From an uncultured Pelagibacteraceae bacterium (lineage in GTDB: Bacteria; Pseudomonadota; Alphaproteobacteria; Pelagibacterales; Pelagibacteraceae), in NCBI GenBank assembly GCA_902527635.1, contig CABZPS010000003.1, forward strand, positions 1 to 60,195: 60,195 nt of DNA. The letters run 5' to 3'. Of this stretch, positions 44,051 to 53,974 are shown in pieces. The number at the start of each line of letters is the position of its first letter. Position 1 is the first letter of the stretch. The notes under the pieces are model-generated. The model worked only from the letters and a program-made list of their open reading frames with translations. It searched no databases and had not been told where the DNA came from. A program made the position numbers and the translations under genes.

Positions 44051-46483
44051 ATGAAAACCAAAACAAAAGTAGTGGTTGTTGGCGGAGGTGTTGTAGGTGT
44101 AAGTGCACTATACCACTTAGCAAAAAAAGGTTGGTCGGATGTTGTTTTAGTTGAAAGAAAGGAACTTACATCTGGTTCTACTTGGCATGCAGCTGGGCTA
44201 CTGCCACTCTTTAATATGAGCTATTCAGTTGGTCAGCTTCATAAGTATGCAGTTAATCTTTATAAAACATTAGAAGAGGAAACAGGTAAAAATGTAGGCT
44301 TTAGTGTTGTTTCAAACATTCGTTTAGCGAGTACTAAAGATAGAATGGATGAATACCATCAATATGCAGGTGTAGCTAAAACAATAGGTGTAGATGTGAA
44401 ATTTTTAACTCCTCAACAAGTGAAAGAAATTTGGCCTTTATGTCATACAGATGATTTAGTGGGTGCTATTCAACATCCAGAGGATGGTTACATACAGCCT
44501 GCTGACTTAACTCAGGCATTAGCGACGGGTGCAAGAAATAGAGGAGCAGAAATTTATAGAAATACTGCTGTGCTATCAATGAAACAAACAAAAGATGGAT
44601 GGATTGTAGAAACTGATAAAGGTTCTATCGAATGTGAGCATGTGATTTCTTGTTCTGGAAATTTTGCAAGACAAACTGGCGAAATGGTTGGATTAGATAT
44701 TCCCGTTATACCTGTCGAACATCAATACATTGTTACGGAGCCACATCCAGAGATACAAAAAAGAAAAAAAGAAGGCCTTCCAGAGATGGGAGTGTTAAGA
44801 GATAGTGATAGCAGATGGTACATGAGAGAAGAAGCTGGCGGTTTAATTTTAGGTCCATATGAGGATGGTGCTCCTGCTTGTTATGTTGAGGGACCATCAA
44901 AAAATTCAGAGTATGAATTATTTCAAGAGGATTTAGATAGACTAGCTCCACATATTGAGGGTGCAATTCACCGAGTTCCAGCTTTTGGAGAAGTGGGTGT
45001 AAAAAAAGTTTATAACGGAGCAATCTGTTACACTCCAGATGGTAATCCAATAGTTGGTCCTGCTTGGAGCTTAAAAAATTTTTGGATTAACGAAGGACAT
45101 AGCTTTGGAATAACCGCAGCAGGTGGCGCAGGTTGGCAACTAGCTGAGTGGATTGTAGATGGAGAACCAACTATAGACATGTTGGGTGTAGAGCCAAGAC
45201 GTTATGGAAATTATGCTACTAAATCATATTTAAAAGCAAAAAATGAAGAAGCTTACAGTCATGTTTTTATAGTTCATTATCCAGACGAAGAAAGACCAGC
45301 AGCAAGACCGCTGAGAACTTCACCGTGTTATGAAAGAATGAAAGAATTGGGAGCTGTATTTGGACAAAAATTTGGATGGGAACGTCCTAATTTTTTTGCA
45401 ACTGACGGCATGGAACAAAAAGACGACTGGTCTTTTAGAAGATCAAAATGGTTTGATGCAATAAAAAAAGAATGTGAGAATGTGAAAAAAAATGTTGGAC
45501 TTTTAGATATGACTGCATTTGCAAAATGTAGAGTCAAAGGATCAAAAGCTGAAGAATTTCTTGATTACTTGGTTGCAAATAAACTTCCTAAAAAAATTGG
45601 TAGAATAAATTTATGCCATGCACTAAATACTAAGGGTGGTGTTCATTCAGAATTTACAATTATGAAAGAGGCAGAAAATAGTTATTATCTCGTTTCTGCA
45701 GGAGCAAATTTACGATTAGATCATGACTGGATACAAAAATGGATGCCAACTGATGGCTCTGTAATTTTTGAGGATTTAACTAACAGCACAGGAGTTCTTG
45801 TTGTTGCAGGTCCTAAAGCAAGAGAATTAATGAATAAGGTTTCAACAGACGATTTTTCGAATGAAAATTTTAAGTGGTTAACTGCAAAAAAGGTTAATGT
45901 TGGATACGCACCTGTTAATGCTATGAGAGTAAATTTTGTTGGTGAATTAGGATGGGAGTTACATCACCCAATTGAGTATCAAAATCATATTTTTGATAAA
46001 TTGATGGAAGAGGGTAAAAACTTGGGAATAAAGCCATTTGGTATTAGGGCCATGAACAGCTTAAGAATTGAAAAATCTTATAAGCTCGTAGGAACCGAAT
46101 TATCAATTGAGTACTCTCCATATGAATCTGGCCTAGATAGATTTGTTCATCCAAATAAAGGGAACTTTATTGGCCTAGAGGCTTTAAATAAATGGAGAGA
46201 AAAAGGTTTTGATAACAAATTAGTTACTCTTGAAGTTCACGATACTACTGACTCTGATGTATTAGGGAATAATCCAATTTATAAAAATAATAAAGTCGTT
46301 GGAAGAGCAACGGGTGGTGAATACGGATTTAGAATTGATAAATCAATCGCATTAGCCATGGTTAAACCTGATCTAGCTAATGTTGGAGAGAAACTTAAAG
46401 TTGATATTCTTGGTAAGATGTATGAGGCTACAATTCTTGATGAAAGTCCTTATGACTCTGAGAATAAATTGTTGAGAGCTTAA
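44051..46483 (+). CDS. Dimethylglycine/sarcosine dehydrogenase-type flavoprotein
   Basis: An 810-residue protein: a DAO-type FAD domain with GGGVVG (11-16) and STWHAAGL near 43-50, whose His46 matches the covalent-FAD histidine of dimethylglycine dehydrogenase, followed by FAO_M, GCV_T and GCV_T C-terminal domains (from about residue 420). It oxidatively removes an N-methyl group, placing formaldehyde on THF. Electron acceptor is ETF, whose two subunit genes and ETF-QO follow in a tight operon (etfB overlaps by one base). Substrate (dimethylglycine versus sarcosine) is inferred. Confidence 0.88.
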   Translation: MKTKTKVVVVGGGVVGVSALYHLAKKGWSDVVLVERKELTSGSTWHAAGLLPLFNMSYSVGQLHKYAVNLYKTLEEETGKNVGFSVVSNIRLASTKDRMDEYHQYAGVAKTIGVDVKFLTPQQVKEIWPLCHTDDLVGAIQHPEDGYIQPADLTQALATGARNRGAEIYRNTAVLSMKQTKDGWIVETDKGSIECEHVISCSGNFARQTGEMVGLDIPVIPVEHQYIVTEPHPEIQKRKKEGLPEMGVLRDSDSRWYMREEAGGLILGPYEDGAPACYVEGPSKNSEYELFQEDLDRLAPHIEGAIHRVPAFGEVGVKKVYNGAICYTPDGNPIVGPAWSLKNFWINEGHSFGITAAGGAGWQLAEWIVDGEPTIDMLGVEPRRYGNYATKSYLKAKNEEAYSHVFIVHYPDEERPAARPLRTSPCYERMKELGAVFGQKFGWERPNFFATDGMEQKDDWSFRRSKWFDAIKKECENVKKNVGLLDMTAFAKCRVKGSKAEEFLDYLVANKLPKKIGRINLCHALNTKGGVHSEFTIMKEAENSYYLVSAGANLRLDHDWIQKWMPTDGSVIFEDLTNSTGVLVVAGPKARELMNKVSTDDFSNENFKWLTAKKVNVGYAPVNAMRVNFVGELGWELHHPIEYQNHIFDKLMEEGKNLGIKPFGIRAMNSLRIEKSYKLVGTELSIEYSPYESGLDRFVHPNKGNFIGLEALNKWREKGFDNKLVTLEVHDTTDSDVLGNNPIYKNNKVVGRATGGEYGFRIDKSIALAMVKPDLANVGEKLKVDILGKMYEATILDESPYDSENKLLRA

Positions 46484-47232
46484 TGAAAATTTTAGTAGCA
46501 GTAAAAAGAGTGATTGATTACAACGTTCAAATCAGAGTGAAAGAAGACAACTCTGGTGTTGTAACTGACAATGTCAAAATGTCGACTAATCCACCAGATG
46601 ATAATGCAATTGAAGAAGCGGTAAAAATTAAAGAAGCCGGTAAAGCCACAGAAGTAGTAGCAGTAAGTATTGGTGAAGAGAAAGCACAAGAAACAGTTCG
46701 TAAGGCACTAGCGGTTGGAGCTGATAGAGGAATACTTGTTAAAACTGAAGGTGTAGTTGAACCTCTTTCTGTTTCAAAATTATTACAAAAAATTGTTGAA
46801 AAAGAAAAACCAGATTTAGTCTTTATGGGTAAACAGGCAATCGATGATGATTGTAATCAGACAGGTCAAATGTTAAGTGCACTTCTTAACTGGCCTCAAG
46901 CTACCTTTGCATCTAAGATTGAGATCAAAGATGGTAAGTTAGAGGTGACAAGAGAAATAGACGAGGGTTTGGAAACAATAGAGATAAATGTTCCAGCAAT
47001 AGTAACATGTGATCTAAGATTAAATGAACCAAGATACGCTTCACTACCAAATATCATGAAAGCTAAAAAAAAACCTATTGAGCAATTAAATGCGTCAGAT
47101 TTAGGAGTAGATATAAGTCCAAGAATCGAGCAAATTAAAGTTGTAGAACCACCTAAAAGAAAAGCTGGTATCAAAGTATCTAGTGTATCTGAGTTGGTTC
47201 AGAAATTAAAAAATGAAGCTAAGGTAATTTAG
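46483..47232 (+). CDS. etfB: Electron transfer flavoprotein beta subunit
   Basis: A 249-residue Etf[19 protein letters not shown] at the start and [16 protein letters not shown], the AMP-binding loop region, are diagnostic, followed by [12 protein letters not shown]. It passes electrons from flavin dehydrogenases with EtfA. Translation is coupled to the dimethylglycine dehydrogenase gene and etfA follows without any gap. Confidence 0.96.
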   Translation: MKILVAVKRVIDYNVQIRVKEDNSGVVTDNVKMSTNPPDDNAIEEAVKIKEAGKATEVVAVSIGEEKAQETVRKALAVGADRGILVKTEGVVEPLSVSKLLQKIVEKEKPDLVFMGKQAIDDDCNQTGQMLSALLNWPQATFASKIEIKDGKLEVTREIDEGLETIEINVPAIVTCDLRLNEPRYASLPNIMKAKKKPIEQLNASDLGVDISPRIEQIKVVEPPKRKAGIKVSSVSELVQKLKNEAKVI

Positions 47233-48186
47233 ATGTCAGTTTTATTAATTGCAGAACATAACAATAAAGAATTGAGGCCATTTACACTTAATGCAGCAAC
47301 CGCAGCATCACAAATAGATAATGAAGTTCATGCCGTAATTATTGGACATAATTGTGAAGAAGCTGCCAAAGCATTATCAAAATTAGAATTTGTTAAAAAA
47401 GTTATTCAAGTCGAGGCAACCCATTATGAGAATTTTGTTGCTGAAAATTTTGCACCAGTAATTTTAAAATTAGCTGATAACTATTCACACATAATTAGTT
47501 CAGCAAACACTTTTGGTAAAAATTTAATGCCCAGAATTGCTGCTGCTCTAGATACATCTCAGATCAGTGATATAACTAAAGTTATTACTCCTGACACTTT
47601 TTTGCGACCGATTTATGCTGGAAATGCTTTTGCAACAGTAAAAAGTAAAGATACAAAAAAATGTGTAACTATAAGACCTACATCTTTTGATGCATGTGAA
47701 AGTTCTGGTGGATCAGCACCAATAGAAAAAGCTCAAGCAAGTGAGGAATTTTTAAAAACAAAGTTTGTTAAAAGAGAAGAGGTAAAATCAGATAGACCAG
47801 AACTTGGCACTGCTAGAGTTGTTGTATCAGGTGGAAGAGGAATGCAGAGCGGAGATAATTTTAAACTTATTACCTCTTTAGCTGATAAATTAAATGCAGC
47901 AATTGGAGCATCAAGAGCAGCCGTTGATGCAGGATATATAAGTAACGATCACCAAGTCGGTCAAACAGGTAAAGTTGTTGTCCCTGACTTGTATATTGCT
48001 GTTGGTATCTCAGGGGCCATCCAGCACTTAGCAGGAATGAAAGAAAGTAAAGTAATAGTGGCGATAAATAAAGACGGAGAGGCACCAATTTTTAGTGTTG
48101 CGGATTATGGTCTTGAGGCCGATCTTTTTGAGGCAGTTCCTCAATTCTTGGATGAATTGAACAAATTAAACACTATACAAAAATAA
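47233..48186 (+). CDS. etfA: Electron transfer flavoprotein alpha subunit
   Basis: A 317-residue EtfA. The C-terminal FAD domain shows [27 protein letters not shown] and [21 protein letters not shown], all hallmarks; FAD is held by this region. The partner EtfB ends one base earlier. Together they relay electrons to the ETF-QO encoded next. Confidence 0.96.
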   Translation: MSVLLIAEHNNKELRPFTLNAATAASQIDNEVHAVIIGHNCEEAAKALSKLEFVKKVIQVEATHYENFVAENFAPVILKLADNYSHIISSANTFGKNLMPRIAAALDTSQISDITKVITPDTFLRPIYAGNAFATVKSKDTKKCVTIRPTSFDACESSGGSAPIEKAQASEEFLKTKFVKREEVKSDRPELGTARVVVSGGRGMQSGDNFKLITSLADKLNAAIGASRAAVDAGYISNDHQVGQTGKVVVPDLYIAVGISGAIQHLAGMKESKVIVAINKDGEAPIFSVADYGLEADLFEAVPQFLDELNKLNTIQK

Positions 48187-48209
48187 TATAACCTGTAAAA
48201 AATTAAATT

Positions 48210-49829
48210 ATGTCCAGAGAGACAATGGAATACGATGTAGTGATTGTGGGTGGCGGTCCATCAGGGTTAGCTACAGCTATAAAGTTAAAACAATTAAATT
48301 CAGAATTAAATATTTGCTTATTAGAAAAAGCATCAGAAATCGGTGCCCATATTTTAAGTGGAAATGTATTTGAAACAAGAGCTTTAGATGAATTAATTCC
48401 AAGTTGGAAAGAATTGAATTCACCTATTAAAACTAAAGTTACCAAAGAAAAATTTTTATTTTTAGGAAAAAATAAATCATTAAGCTGGCCAACATGGTTA
48501 TTACCAGCAGTCCAAAAAAATCATAAGAATTATATTATAAGCCTTGCCAACTTATGCAGATGGCTTGCAGAACAAGCTGAAGCGCTTGGTGTTGAAATTT
48601 TCCCAGGATTTCCAGCAAGTGAAATTTTATTTAATGATGATGGTTCTGTTAAAGGCGTAGTAACTCAAGATATGGGTATTGATAAAGAAGGAAATAAAAA
48701 AAATAGCTTCGAGCCTGGTATCGAGCTCTTAGGAAAAGTTACAGTTTTTGCAGAAGGTTGCAGAGGTCACTTAGGAAAAAAATTAATTAAAAAATTTGAA
48801 CTTGATAAAGATAAAGACCCACAACAATATGGAATAGGATTTAAAGAGATATGGGAAGTGGATGAAAAAAATCACCAAGAAGGTTTGGTAATGCATACTG
48901 CTGGCTGGCCGTTAGATAATAGTACCTACGGAGGAAGTTTTATCTATCATGCAGAAAATAAACAAATATTTTTAGGTTACGTAATCGGTTTGGATTATCA
49001 AAATCCACATTTGTCACCATTCGATGAATTTCAAAGATTCAAGACACATCCTGTAATTAGAAAAATTATTGAAGGTGGTAAAAGAATTTCCTATGGCGCT
49101 AGAGCTTTAATAGAAGGAGGCTTTCAAAGTTTGCCAAAAATGTTTATGCCTGGTGCATTATTGATTGGATGTGATGCAGGTACTTTAAATATGCCTAAGA
49201 TAAAAGGTTCGCATACTGCAATGAAAAGTGGGATAATTGCGGCAGAAGCAATTAATGATCATATTAAAGATAATAAAGAGCTATCAATTTTTGAGGAAAA
49301 ATTAAAAAAAAGTTGGTTATATAAAGAGCTTTATGAAGCAAGAAATGTTAAGCCTAGTTTTAGTTGGGGCTTAATTTTGGGAATTATTTTCACTGGAATT
49401 GACCAAATTTTATTTCGAGGTAAGTTGCCATTTACTTTAAAACATAAACATGCTGACCATCAAACACTAAAACCAGCAAGCAAAATGCCAAAGATTGATT
49501 ATCCTAAGCCAGATAACATTATTACTTTTGATAAAACGAGCTCTGTTTATTTAACTGGCACAAACCATGCAGACAATCAACCAGTTCATTTAAAACTTAA
49601 AGATCCATCATTACCAATTAATTATACATTAAATGAGTACGATGAACCTGCACAAAGGTATTGTCCAGCTGGTGTTTATGAAGTTCAAAAAGAAAATGGA
49701 TCTAATAAATTTGTTATAAATTCTCAAAATTGTATCCATTGTAAGACCTGTGATATAAAAGAACCTTCACAAAATATCACTTGGGTAACACCTGAAGGTG
49801 GGGGTGGCCCTAAATATGGGAATATGTAA
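48210..49829 (+). CDS. Electron transfer flavoprotein-ubiquinone oxidoreductase
   Basis: A 539-residue membrane-associated FAD and 4Fe-4S enzyme passing electrons from ETF to ubiquinone. GGGPSGLATAIKL at the start binds FAD; the cluster ligands lie in YCPAGVYE and NCIHCKTCDIKEPSQN near the C-terminus, matching mitochondrial ETF-QO. Last gene of the dehydrogenase-ETF operon. Convergent with the DUF2237 gene with no gap. Confidence 0.96.
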   Translation: MSRETMEYDVVIVGGGPSGLATAIKLKQLNSELNICLLEKASEIGAHILSGNVFETRALDELIPSWKELNSPIKTKVTKEKFLFLGKNKSLSWPTWLLPAVQKNHKNYIISLANLCRWLAEQAEALGVEIFPGFPASEILFNDDGSVKGVVTQDMGIDKEGNKKNSFEPGIELLGKVTVFAEGCRGHLGKKLIKKFELDKDKDPQQYGIGFKEIWEVDEKNHQEGLVMHTAGWPLDNSTYGGSFIYHAENKQIFLGYVIGLDYQNPHLSPFDEFQRFKTHPVIRKIIEGGKRISYGARALIEGGFQSLPKMFMPGALLIGCDAGTLNMPKIKGSHTAMKSGIIAAEAINDHIKDNKELSIFEEKLKKSWLYKELYEARNVKPSFSWGLILGIIFTGIDQILFRGKLPFTLKHKHADHQTLKPASKMPKIDYPKPDNIITFDKTSSVYLTGTNHADNQPVHLKLKDPSLPINYTLNEYDEPAQRYCPAGVYEVQKENGSNKFVINSQNCIHCKTCDIKEPSQNITWVTPEGGGGPKYGNM

Positions 49830-50195
49830 TTAAGACAAATCTATTGCAAATTTTTTTAATGTTTCGATGGGTAAAATTCTAAGAGTATTTTGATGAGTGC
49901 TTTTTAGATAAATTGGACAACCTTTACCAGCTTCAACTGCTCTTGCATACCAGGTAGCACATACACACCATCCATCTCCATCTTTTAAACCAGGAAAACC
50001 GTATTCGGGATGCGGCGTAATTAAATCGTTGCCAGCCTCTTTACACCATTCTAAAAATTCAGTTGTTACTTTTGCGCAAACTGTGTGTAAACCTTTGTCA
50101 TTCTCATCAGTGTTACAACAGCCGTCTCTGTGCCATCCGGTAAGCGGATCTAATGAACAACTTTCTAAATTTTCTCCTAAAACATTTTTTTGCAT
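49830..50195 (-). CDS. DUF2237 family protein
   Basis: A 121-residue cysteine-rich soluble protein recognised by NVLGENLESCSLDPLTGWHRDGCC, a CAKVTTEFLEW stretch and DGWCVCATWYARAVEAGKGCPIYL. Function unknown in the family. I chose ATG 50195; an upstream TTG at 50207 would overlap the oxygenase stop. It ends a minus-strand unit of hisI, oxygenase and this gene. Confidence 0.85.
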   Translation of the reverse strand: MQKNVLGENLESCSLDPLTGWHRDGCCNTDENDKGLHTVCAKVTTEFLEWCKEAGNDLITPHPEYGFPGLKDGDGWCVCATWYARAVEAGKGCPIYLKSTHQNTLRILPIETLKKFAIDLS

Positions 50196-50199
50196 CGAT

Positions 50200-50832
50200 C
50201 TATCCAAATATATTAAAAATTTTACTGTCTACAAGTCCGTTAAATGAAATGGAACGCCTTTCCTCTTTTGTTCCTTTGAAAGGATAAACCGTGTGCATCA
50301 GGTAATGAGGAAAAAAATAAAAATCTCCTACCTTTGGTTTTATAGGATATCTACATTGAGATAAAAACATTCTGTTACCATGAATTAATTCCAAGTTTCC
50401 ACCTCTATAGTCTTGCTTATTATCTTGATAGGGCTTTCCAAAAGTTTCAGGTAATTTTAAAAATCCTGCACCAGATATATGACCTGAATGCCAATGTATT
50501 GGGTTATATTCATTTTCAAATTGTCTTACTACCCACGACTCAATTAATCTAAATTCCGAAATTTTATTTCCAGTGTCTTTATAAATCCATTGTGCAACTG
50601 AATCACCCAAAAATTTTAACCATCCACTTTCTTGTACGGTTTTTTTATCTAATTTAAATTCTTGTTTTACATCTCCTACAAGACCTTTACCAACGTCTAG
50701 TTTTTTTGATTGCTCTTCATCATTAATTGTATCATCAATAAATTTATTAAGTTTATTTATCAGTTCTTCTGGAATCTTAACTTTAAATATAGAGGGACCA
50801 AAAGCTTTAATTAAACCATAATTATTTTCCAT
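50200..50832 (-). CDS. Putative 2OG-Fe(II) oxygenase
   Basis: A 210-residue protein of the 2-oxoglutarate/iron oxygenase superfamily. YNPIHWHSGHISGAGFLKLPE carries the first His near 117-119, and FPHYLMHTVYPFKG gives the distal His about 65 residues on; RRSISFN contains the 2OG-binding Arg. It resembles the small marine/phage-type oxygenases (2OG-FeII_Oxy_5 group). Substrate unknown. It lies three bases after hisI. Confidence 0.78.
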   Translation of the reverse strand: MENNYGLIKAFGPSIFKVKIPEELINKLNKFIDDTINDEEQSKKLDVGKGLVGDVKQEFKLDKKTVQESGWLKFLGDSVAQWIYKDTGNKISEFRLIESWVVRQFENEYNPIHWHSGHISGAGFLKLPETFGKPYQDNKQDYRGGNLELIHGNRMFLSQCRYPIKPKVGDFYFFPHYLMHTVYPFKGTKEERRSISFNGLVDSKIFNIFG

Positions 50833-50835
50833 AGT

Positions 50836-51303
50836 TTAAATTTTTGTGGGGTTGGGTTGATCTTTGTATACTTTTTCTGGATCAAATTTTTTTTCTTTTT
50901 CTAAAAATTTCATTTTCACTTCTCTACCGTTGTGAATTACTCCTAGAGGTATGGATCTATAAAAACAAGATCTATATCCAACATGACAACTGGCTCCCTC
51001 ACCAATATCAACAGTTAACCAAATAGAATCTTGATCATCGTCAATTCGAATTTCTTTTACTTTTTGAACAAATCCACTAGTTTTACCTTTGTGCCAAATA
51101 GATTTTCTTGATCTGCTAAAATAATATGCTTCTTTAGTTTCAATAGTTTTTTTTAAAGCTTCAACATTCATATAACCATGCATAAGAATATCCTTAGTTT
51201 TATCACACATTGTAATTACAGGAATTAAACCATTATTATCAAATTTTGGAGAAAGAAGATTACCCTCTTCAATTTCAAGGACATTTTCTCTTTTTTTGAA
51301 CAT
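50836..51303 (-). CDS. hisI: Phosphoribosyl-AMP cyclohydrolase
   Basis: A 155-residue HisI catalysing the third step of histidine synthesis. ILMHGYMNVEALKKTIET, YYFSRSRKSIWHKGKTSG and SCHVGYRSCFYRSI (zinc cysteines) are the conserved blocks. It is the monofunctional form (no HisE domain). Divergent from folE across 76 bases. Confidence 0.96.
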   Translation of the reverse strand: MFKKRENVLEIEEGNLLSPKFDNNGLIPVITMCDKTKDILMHGYMNVEALKKTIETKEAYYFSRSRKSIWHKGKTSGFVQKVKEIRIDDDQDSIWLTVDIGEGASCHVGYRSCFYRSIPLGVIHNGREVKMKFLEKEKKFDPEKVYKDQPNPTKI

Positions 51304-51379
51304 ATAAGGTAATTATGTAGCATATATCTAGATATATTAAATATTTTAAAAATATAAATTTATAGGTATAAAATCCGCA

Positions 51380-51994
51380 ATGAAACTTGTTAAAAATAAT
51401 AACGAAGAACAAAAAACTAAAATTGTATCTGATAAAGACGCTGAAGAAGCTATTAAAACAATTTTAAAATGGATAGGTGAAGATCCTAAAAGAGAAGGCT
51501 TGCTGGAAACACCTAAACGAGTTGTTAAAGCTTTTAGGGAATATTTTAAAGGATATAGAGAAGATCCTGACTTAGTATTAGATAAAACTTTTGGAGATGT
51601 TGAGGGCTATGATGATATGGTTGTTCAAAAAAATATATCAGTTCAAAGTCATTGCGAACATCATATGGCACCAATAATTGGGAAAGCCCATGTAGCTTAT
51701 ATTCCAAGAGACAGAGTGGTAGGATTAAGTAAATTAGCAAGAGTAGTAGAAGTTTTTTCAAAAAGATTGCAAACACAAGAAAGATTAACTATGCAGATTG
51801 CGAATACACTTATGAAATCTTTAGATGCAAAAGGTGTAGCTGTAACTATCGATTCAACTCATCAGTGTATGACAATGAGAGGAATTAAAAAAGAACAAGC
51901 TTCAACAGTAACGAATTATTACTTAGGTCAGTTTAAAGAAGATCTAAGTTTTCAAAATAGGTATTTAAGATTTATTAGTACCCAAAAAGAGTAA
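51380..51994 (+). CDS. folE: GTP cyclohydrolase I
   Basis: A 204-residue FolE making dihydroneopterin triphosphate from GTP, the first step of folate synthesis. VQSHCEHHMAPIIGKAHVAYIP (zinc and catalytic residues) and DSTHQCMTMRGIKK are diagnostic. The pathway supplies THF used by the C1 enzymes in this window. One base separates it from the AcuI-type gene. Confidence 0.97.
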   Translation: MKLVKNNNEEQKTKIVSDKDAEEAIKTILKWIGEDPKREGLLETPKRVVKAFREYFKGYREDPDLVLDKTFGDVEGYDDMVVQKNISVQSHCEHHMAPIIGKAHVAYIPRDRVVGLSKLARVVEVFSKRLQTQERLTMQIANTLMKSLDAKGVAVTIDSTHQCMTMRGIKKEQASTVTNYYLGQFKEDLSFQNRYLRFISTQKE

Positions 51995-51995
51995 A

Positions 51996-52997
51996 GTGTC
52001 TGATCAATTTAAAGCATTAATATTAAATCAAGAAGGTGACAAGTTCACAAGAGAAGTAAAATCAATTGATAAAAGTTTTTTAAAACATGGCGATGTAACT
52101 ATCAAAGTAGATTACTCAGACTTAAATTTTAAAGATGGTATGATTCTCAAAGATGGCGGAAGGCTAGTTAAAGAATTTCCTCATATTCCTGGAATTGATT
52201 TTTCAGGTACTGTTTTAGAAAGCGAAAACTCAAAATTTAAATCAGGTGACGAAGTAATTTTGACTGGTTTTAGAGTTGGAGAAATTTTCTACGGTGGTTA
52301 TTCTCAAATTGCAAAAGTTAATGGAGATTTTTTGGTAAAAAAACCAAATGATTTAACGCCGAAGCAAGCAATGATACTAGGAACGGCAGGTTTTACATCT
52401 CTAATGGCAGCATTTGCAATCAAGGCACGAGAAGAAATTCTATCAGGCGAGAAAGTAAAAAATGTTTTGGTAACAGGAGCATCTGGAGGAGTGGGCAGTA
52501 TTGCTGTAATGATATTAAACAAGATGGGGTACGAGGTTACTGCCGTATCTGGAAAAGAATCTAAAGCTAACTATTTGAAATCATTAGGTGCTAAAAACGT
52601 TATAAATAGGGCCGAATTTGATAAAGATCCAAAATTGATTGATAAAGGTTTATGGGATGGAGTAGTTGATACAGTTGGTGGAAAAATTTTAGCCAATGCG
52701 ATTGTTCAAACAAATTCTAATGGAATTATTGCGGTATGTGGTAATGCAAGCACGAATGAACTTAATACAAATGTAATTCCATTTATGTTAAGGGGAATAA
52801 AACTTTGGGGTATGGACTCTGCGAATTGTAACATACTAAGAAGAGAACTTATTTGGGGGGAAGCTTCAAAATTAATTGATTTTGGTTTATTAGAAAATTC
52901 TATTCAAACAGTAAACTTGGAGGAGTTAATTGAAACTTATCCGAAGATTTTAAAAGGTGAAATTTCAGGAAGAGTCTTAGTAGATTTGAATAAATAA
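51996..52997 (+). CDS. acuI: AcuI/YhdH-type NADPH-dependent acryloyl-CoA reductase
   Basis: A 333-residue MDR-superfamily oxidoreductase without structural zinc. YSDLNFKDGMILKDGG, HIPGIDFSGTV, VLVTGASGGVGSIAVMILNKMG (NADPH site) and RELIWGEASKL are typical of the YhdH/AcuI family, which reduces acryloyl-CoA to propionyl-CoA and detoxifies acrylate from DMSP. It starts with GTG at 51996. The LysR gene follows, sharing one base. Confidence 0.85.
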   Translation: MSDQFKALILNQEGDKFTREVKSIDKSFLKHGDVTIKVDYSDLNFKDGMILKDGGRLVKEFPHIPGIDFSGTVLESENSKFKSGDEVILTGFRVGEIFYGGYSQIAKVNGDFLVKKPNDLTPKQAMILGTAGFTSLMAAFAIKAREEILSGEKVKNVLVTGASGGVGSIAVMILNKMGYEVTAVSGKESKANYLKSLGAKNVINRAEFDKDPKLIDKGLWDGVVDTVGGKILANAIVQTNSNGIIAVCGNASTNELNTNVIPFMLRGIKLWGMDSANCNILRRELIWGEASKLIDFGLLENSIQTVNLEELIETYPKILKGEISGRVLVDLNK

Positions 52998-53890
52998 TGG
53001 ATTGGGATAAATTAAAAATATTTCATGCAGTGGCTGAGGCTGGAAGTTTTACAAATGCAACAGTCAATTTAAATTTGAGTCAGTCGGCTATTAGTAGGCA
53101 AATTCAATCATTAGAGCAAGATTTACAAGTTCAATTATTCGAAAGACATGCGAGAGGCCTTACCCTTACAGAAAACGGTGAGTATGTTTTTAAAACAGCT
53201 CATGAAGTCATAAGTAAATTAAAAGAGGTAGAAACTACTTTAGGAGATCAAAAAAATAAGCCGACTGGAAAATTAACCATTACGACAGTAAGAAGTTTTG
53301 GCACTCATTGGCTGACACCAAGAATTCAAGAATTTATGAGATTAAATCCTGATATAGAGATTGAGCTTATTTTTGAGGATAAAGAGCTAGATTTAAGTAC
53401 CAGACAAGCAGATATTGGCATTTTTATGAGAAGACCAAAACAATTAAACTATATTCAAAAAAAATTAGTAGATTTGAAATATTATATCTATGGTTCTAAT
53501 AGGTATTTAGAGAAAAACGGTATGCCTAAGTCAATAAATGATTTAAATAAACATAAATTTATCTCTTTTGGAAGAGGAGCTCCCTCCCCAGTTTATAACC
53601 CAGATTGGGTATTAAAATTAGGTATGCCCGAGGGCAAAAAAAGAAAACCAATTATGAAGGTAAATAGTGTAATGGGTTTATTACTCGCTGTTGAAACGGG
53701 TGTTGGATTAGCCGCTTTACCAGAATATTTAGTAAGTGACTCAAATAAGGTAATTAAAGTTTTACCTAAATCTGAGGGCCCAATTACAGAAGCTCATTTC
53801 GTATACCCTCAATCACTAAAAAATACTGCAAGAGTTCAAGCTTTTAGAAATTTTTTATTTAGCAAAATAGGCGACTGGAAATCGTCTTAA
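52997..53890 (+). CDS. LysR-family transcriptional regulator
   Basis: A 297-residue LTTR with an N-terminal winged helix-turn-helix (about 1-60: FHAVAEAGSFTNATVNLNLSQSAISRQIQSLE) and a substrate-binding domain from about 90. Overlap with the acuI-like gene by one base suggests that it is co-transcribed with it; target and co-inducer unknown. Confidence 0.93.
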   Translation: MDWDKLKIFHAVAEAGSFTNATVNLNLSQSAISRQIQSLEQDLQVQLFERHARGLTLTENGEYVFKTAHEVISKLKEVETTLGDQKNKPTGKLTITTVRSFGTHWLTPRIQEFMRLNPDIEIELIFEDKELDLSTRQADIGIFMRRPKQLNYIQKKLVDLKYYIYGSNRYLEKNGMPKSINDLNKHKFISFGRGAPSPVYNPDWVLKLGMPEGKKRKPIMKVNSVMGLLLAVETGVGLAALPEYLVSDSNKVIKVLPKSEGPITEAHFVYPQSLKNTARVQAFRNFLFSKIGDWKSS

Positions 53891-53908
53891 CCTGCGACAC
53901 TATTGCGA

Positions 53909-53933
53909 TTGATAATCATTATCAATGATAATA
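53909..53933 (+). promoter_or_regulatory. Fur-type iron box upstream of the iron-binding-protein gene
   Basis: A perfect 17-bp palindrome TTGATAATCATTATCAA at 53909-53925 is followed at 53927-53932 by GATAAT, giving overlapping GATAAT hexamers as in the Fur consensus GATAATGATAATCATTATC. It lies about 50 bases upstream of the start of a ferric-iron binding protein, so repression in iron sufficiency is expected. Confidence 0.8.
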
Positions 53934-53974
53934 GTTCTCATTCTCATATAAACTATGCGGAAGAACGGAAATAA

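Noticed and set aside
44733..45050. Long antisense reading frame inside the dimethylglycine dehydrogenase gene
   Set aside because: A shadow of the strong sense frame; composition is odd and no ribosome site is seen.
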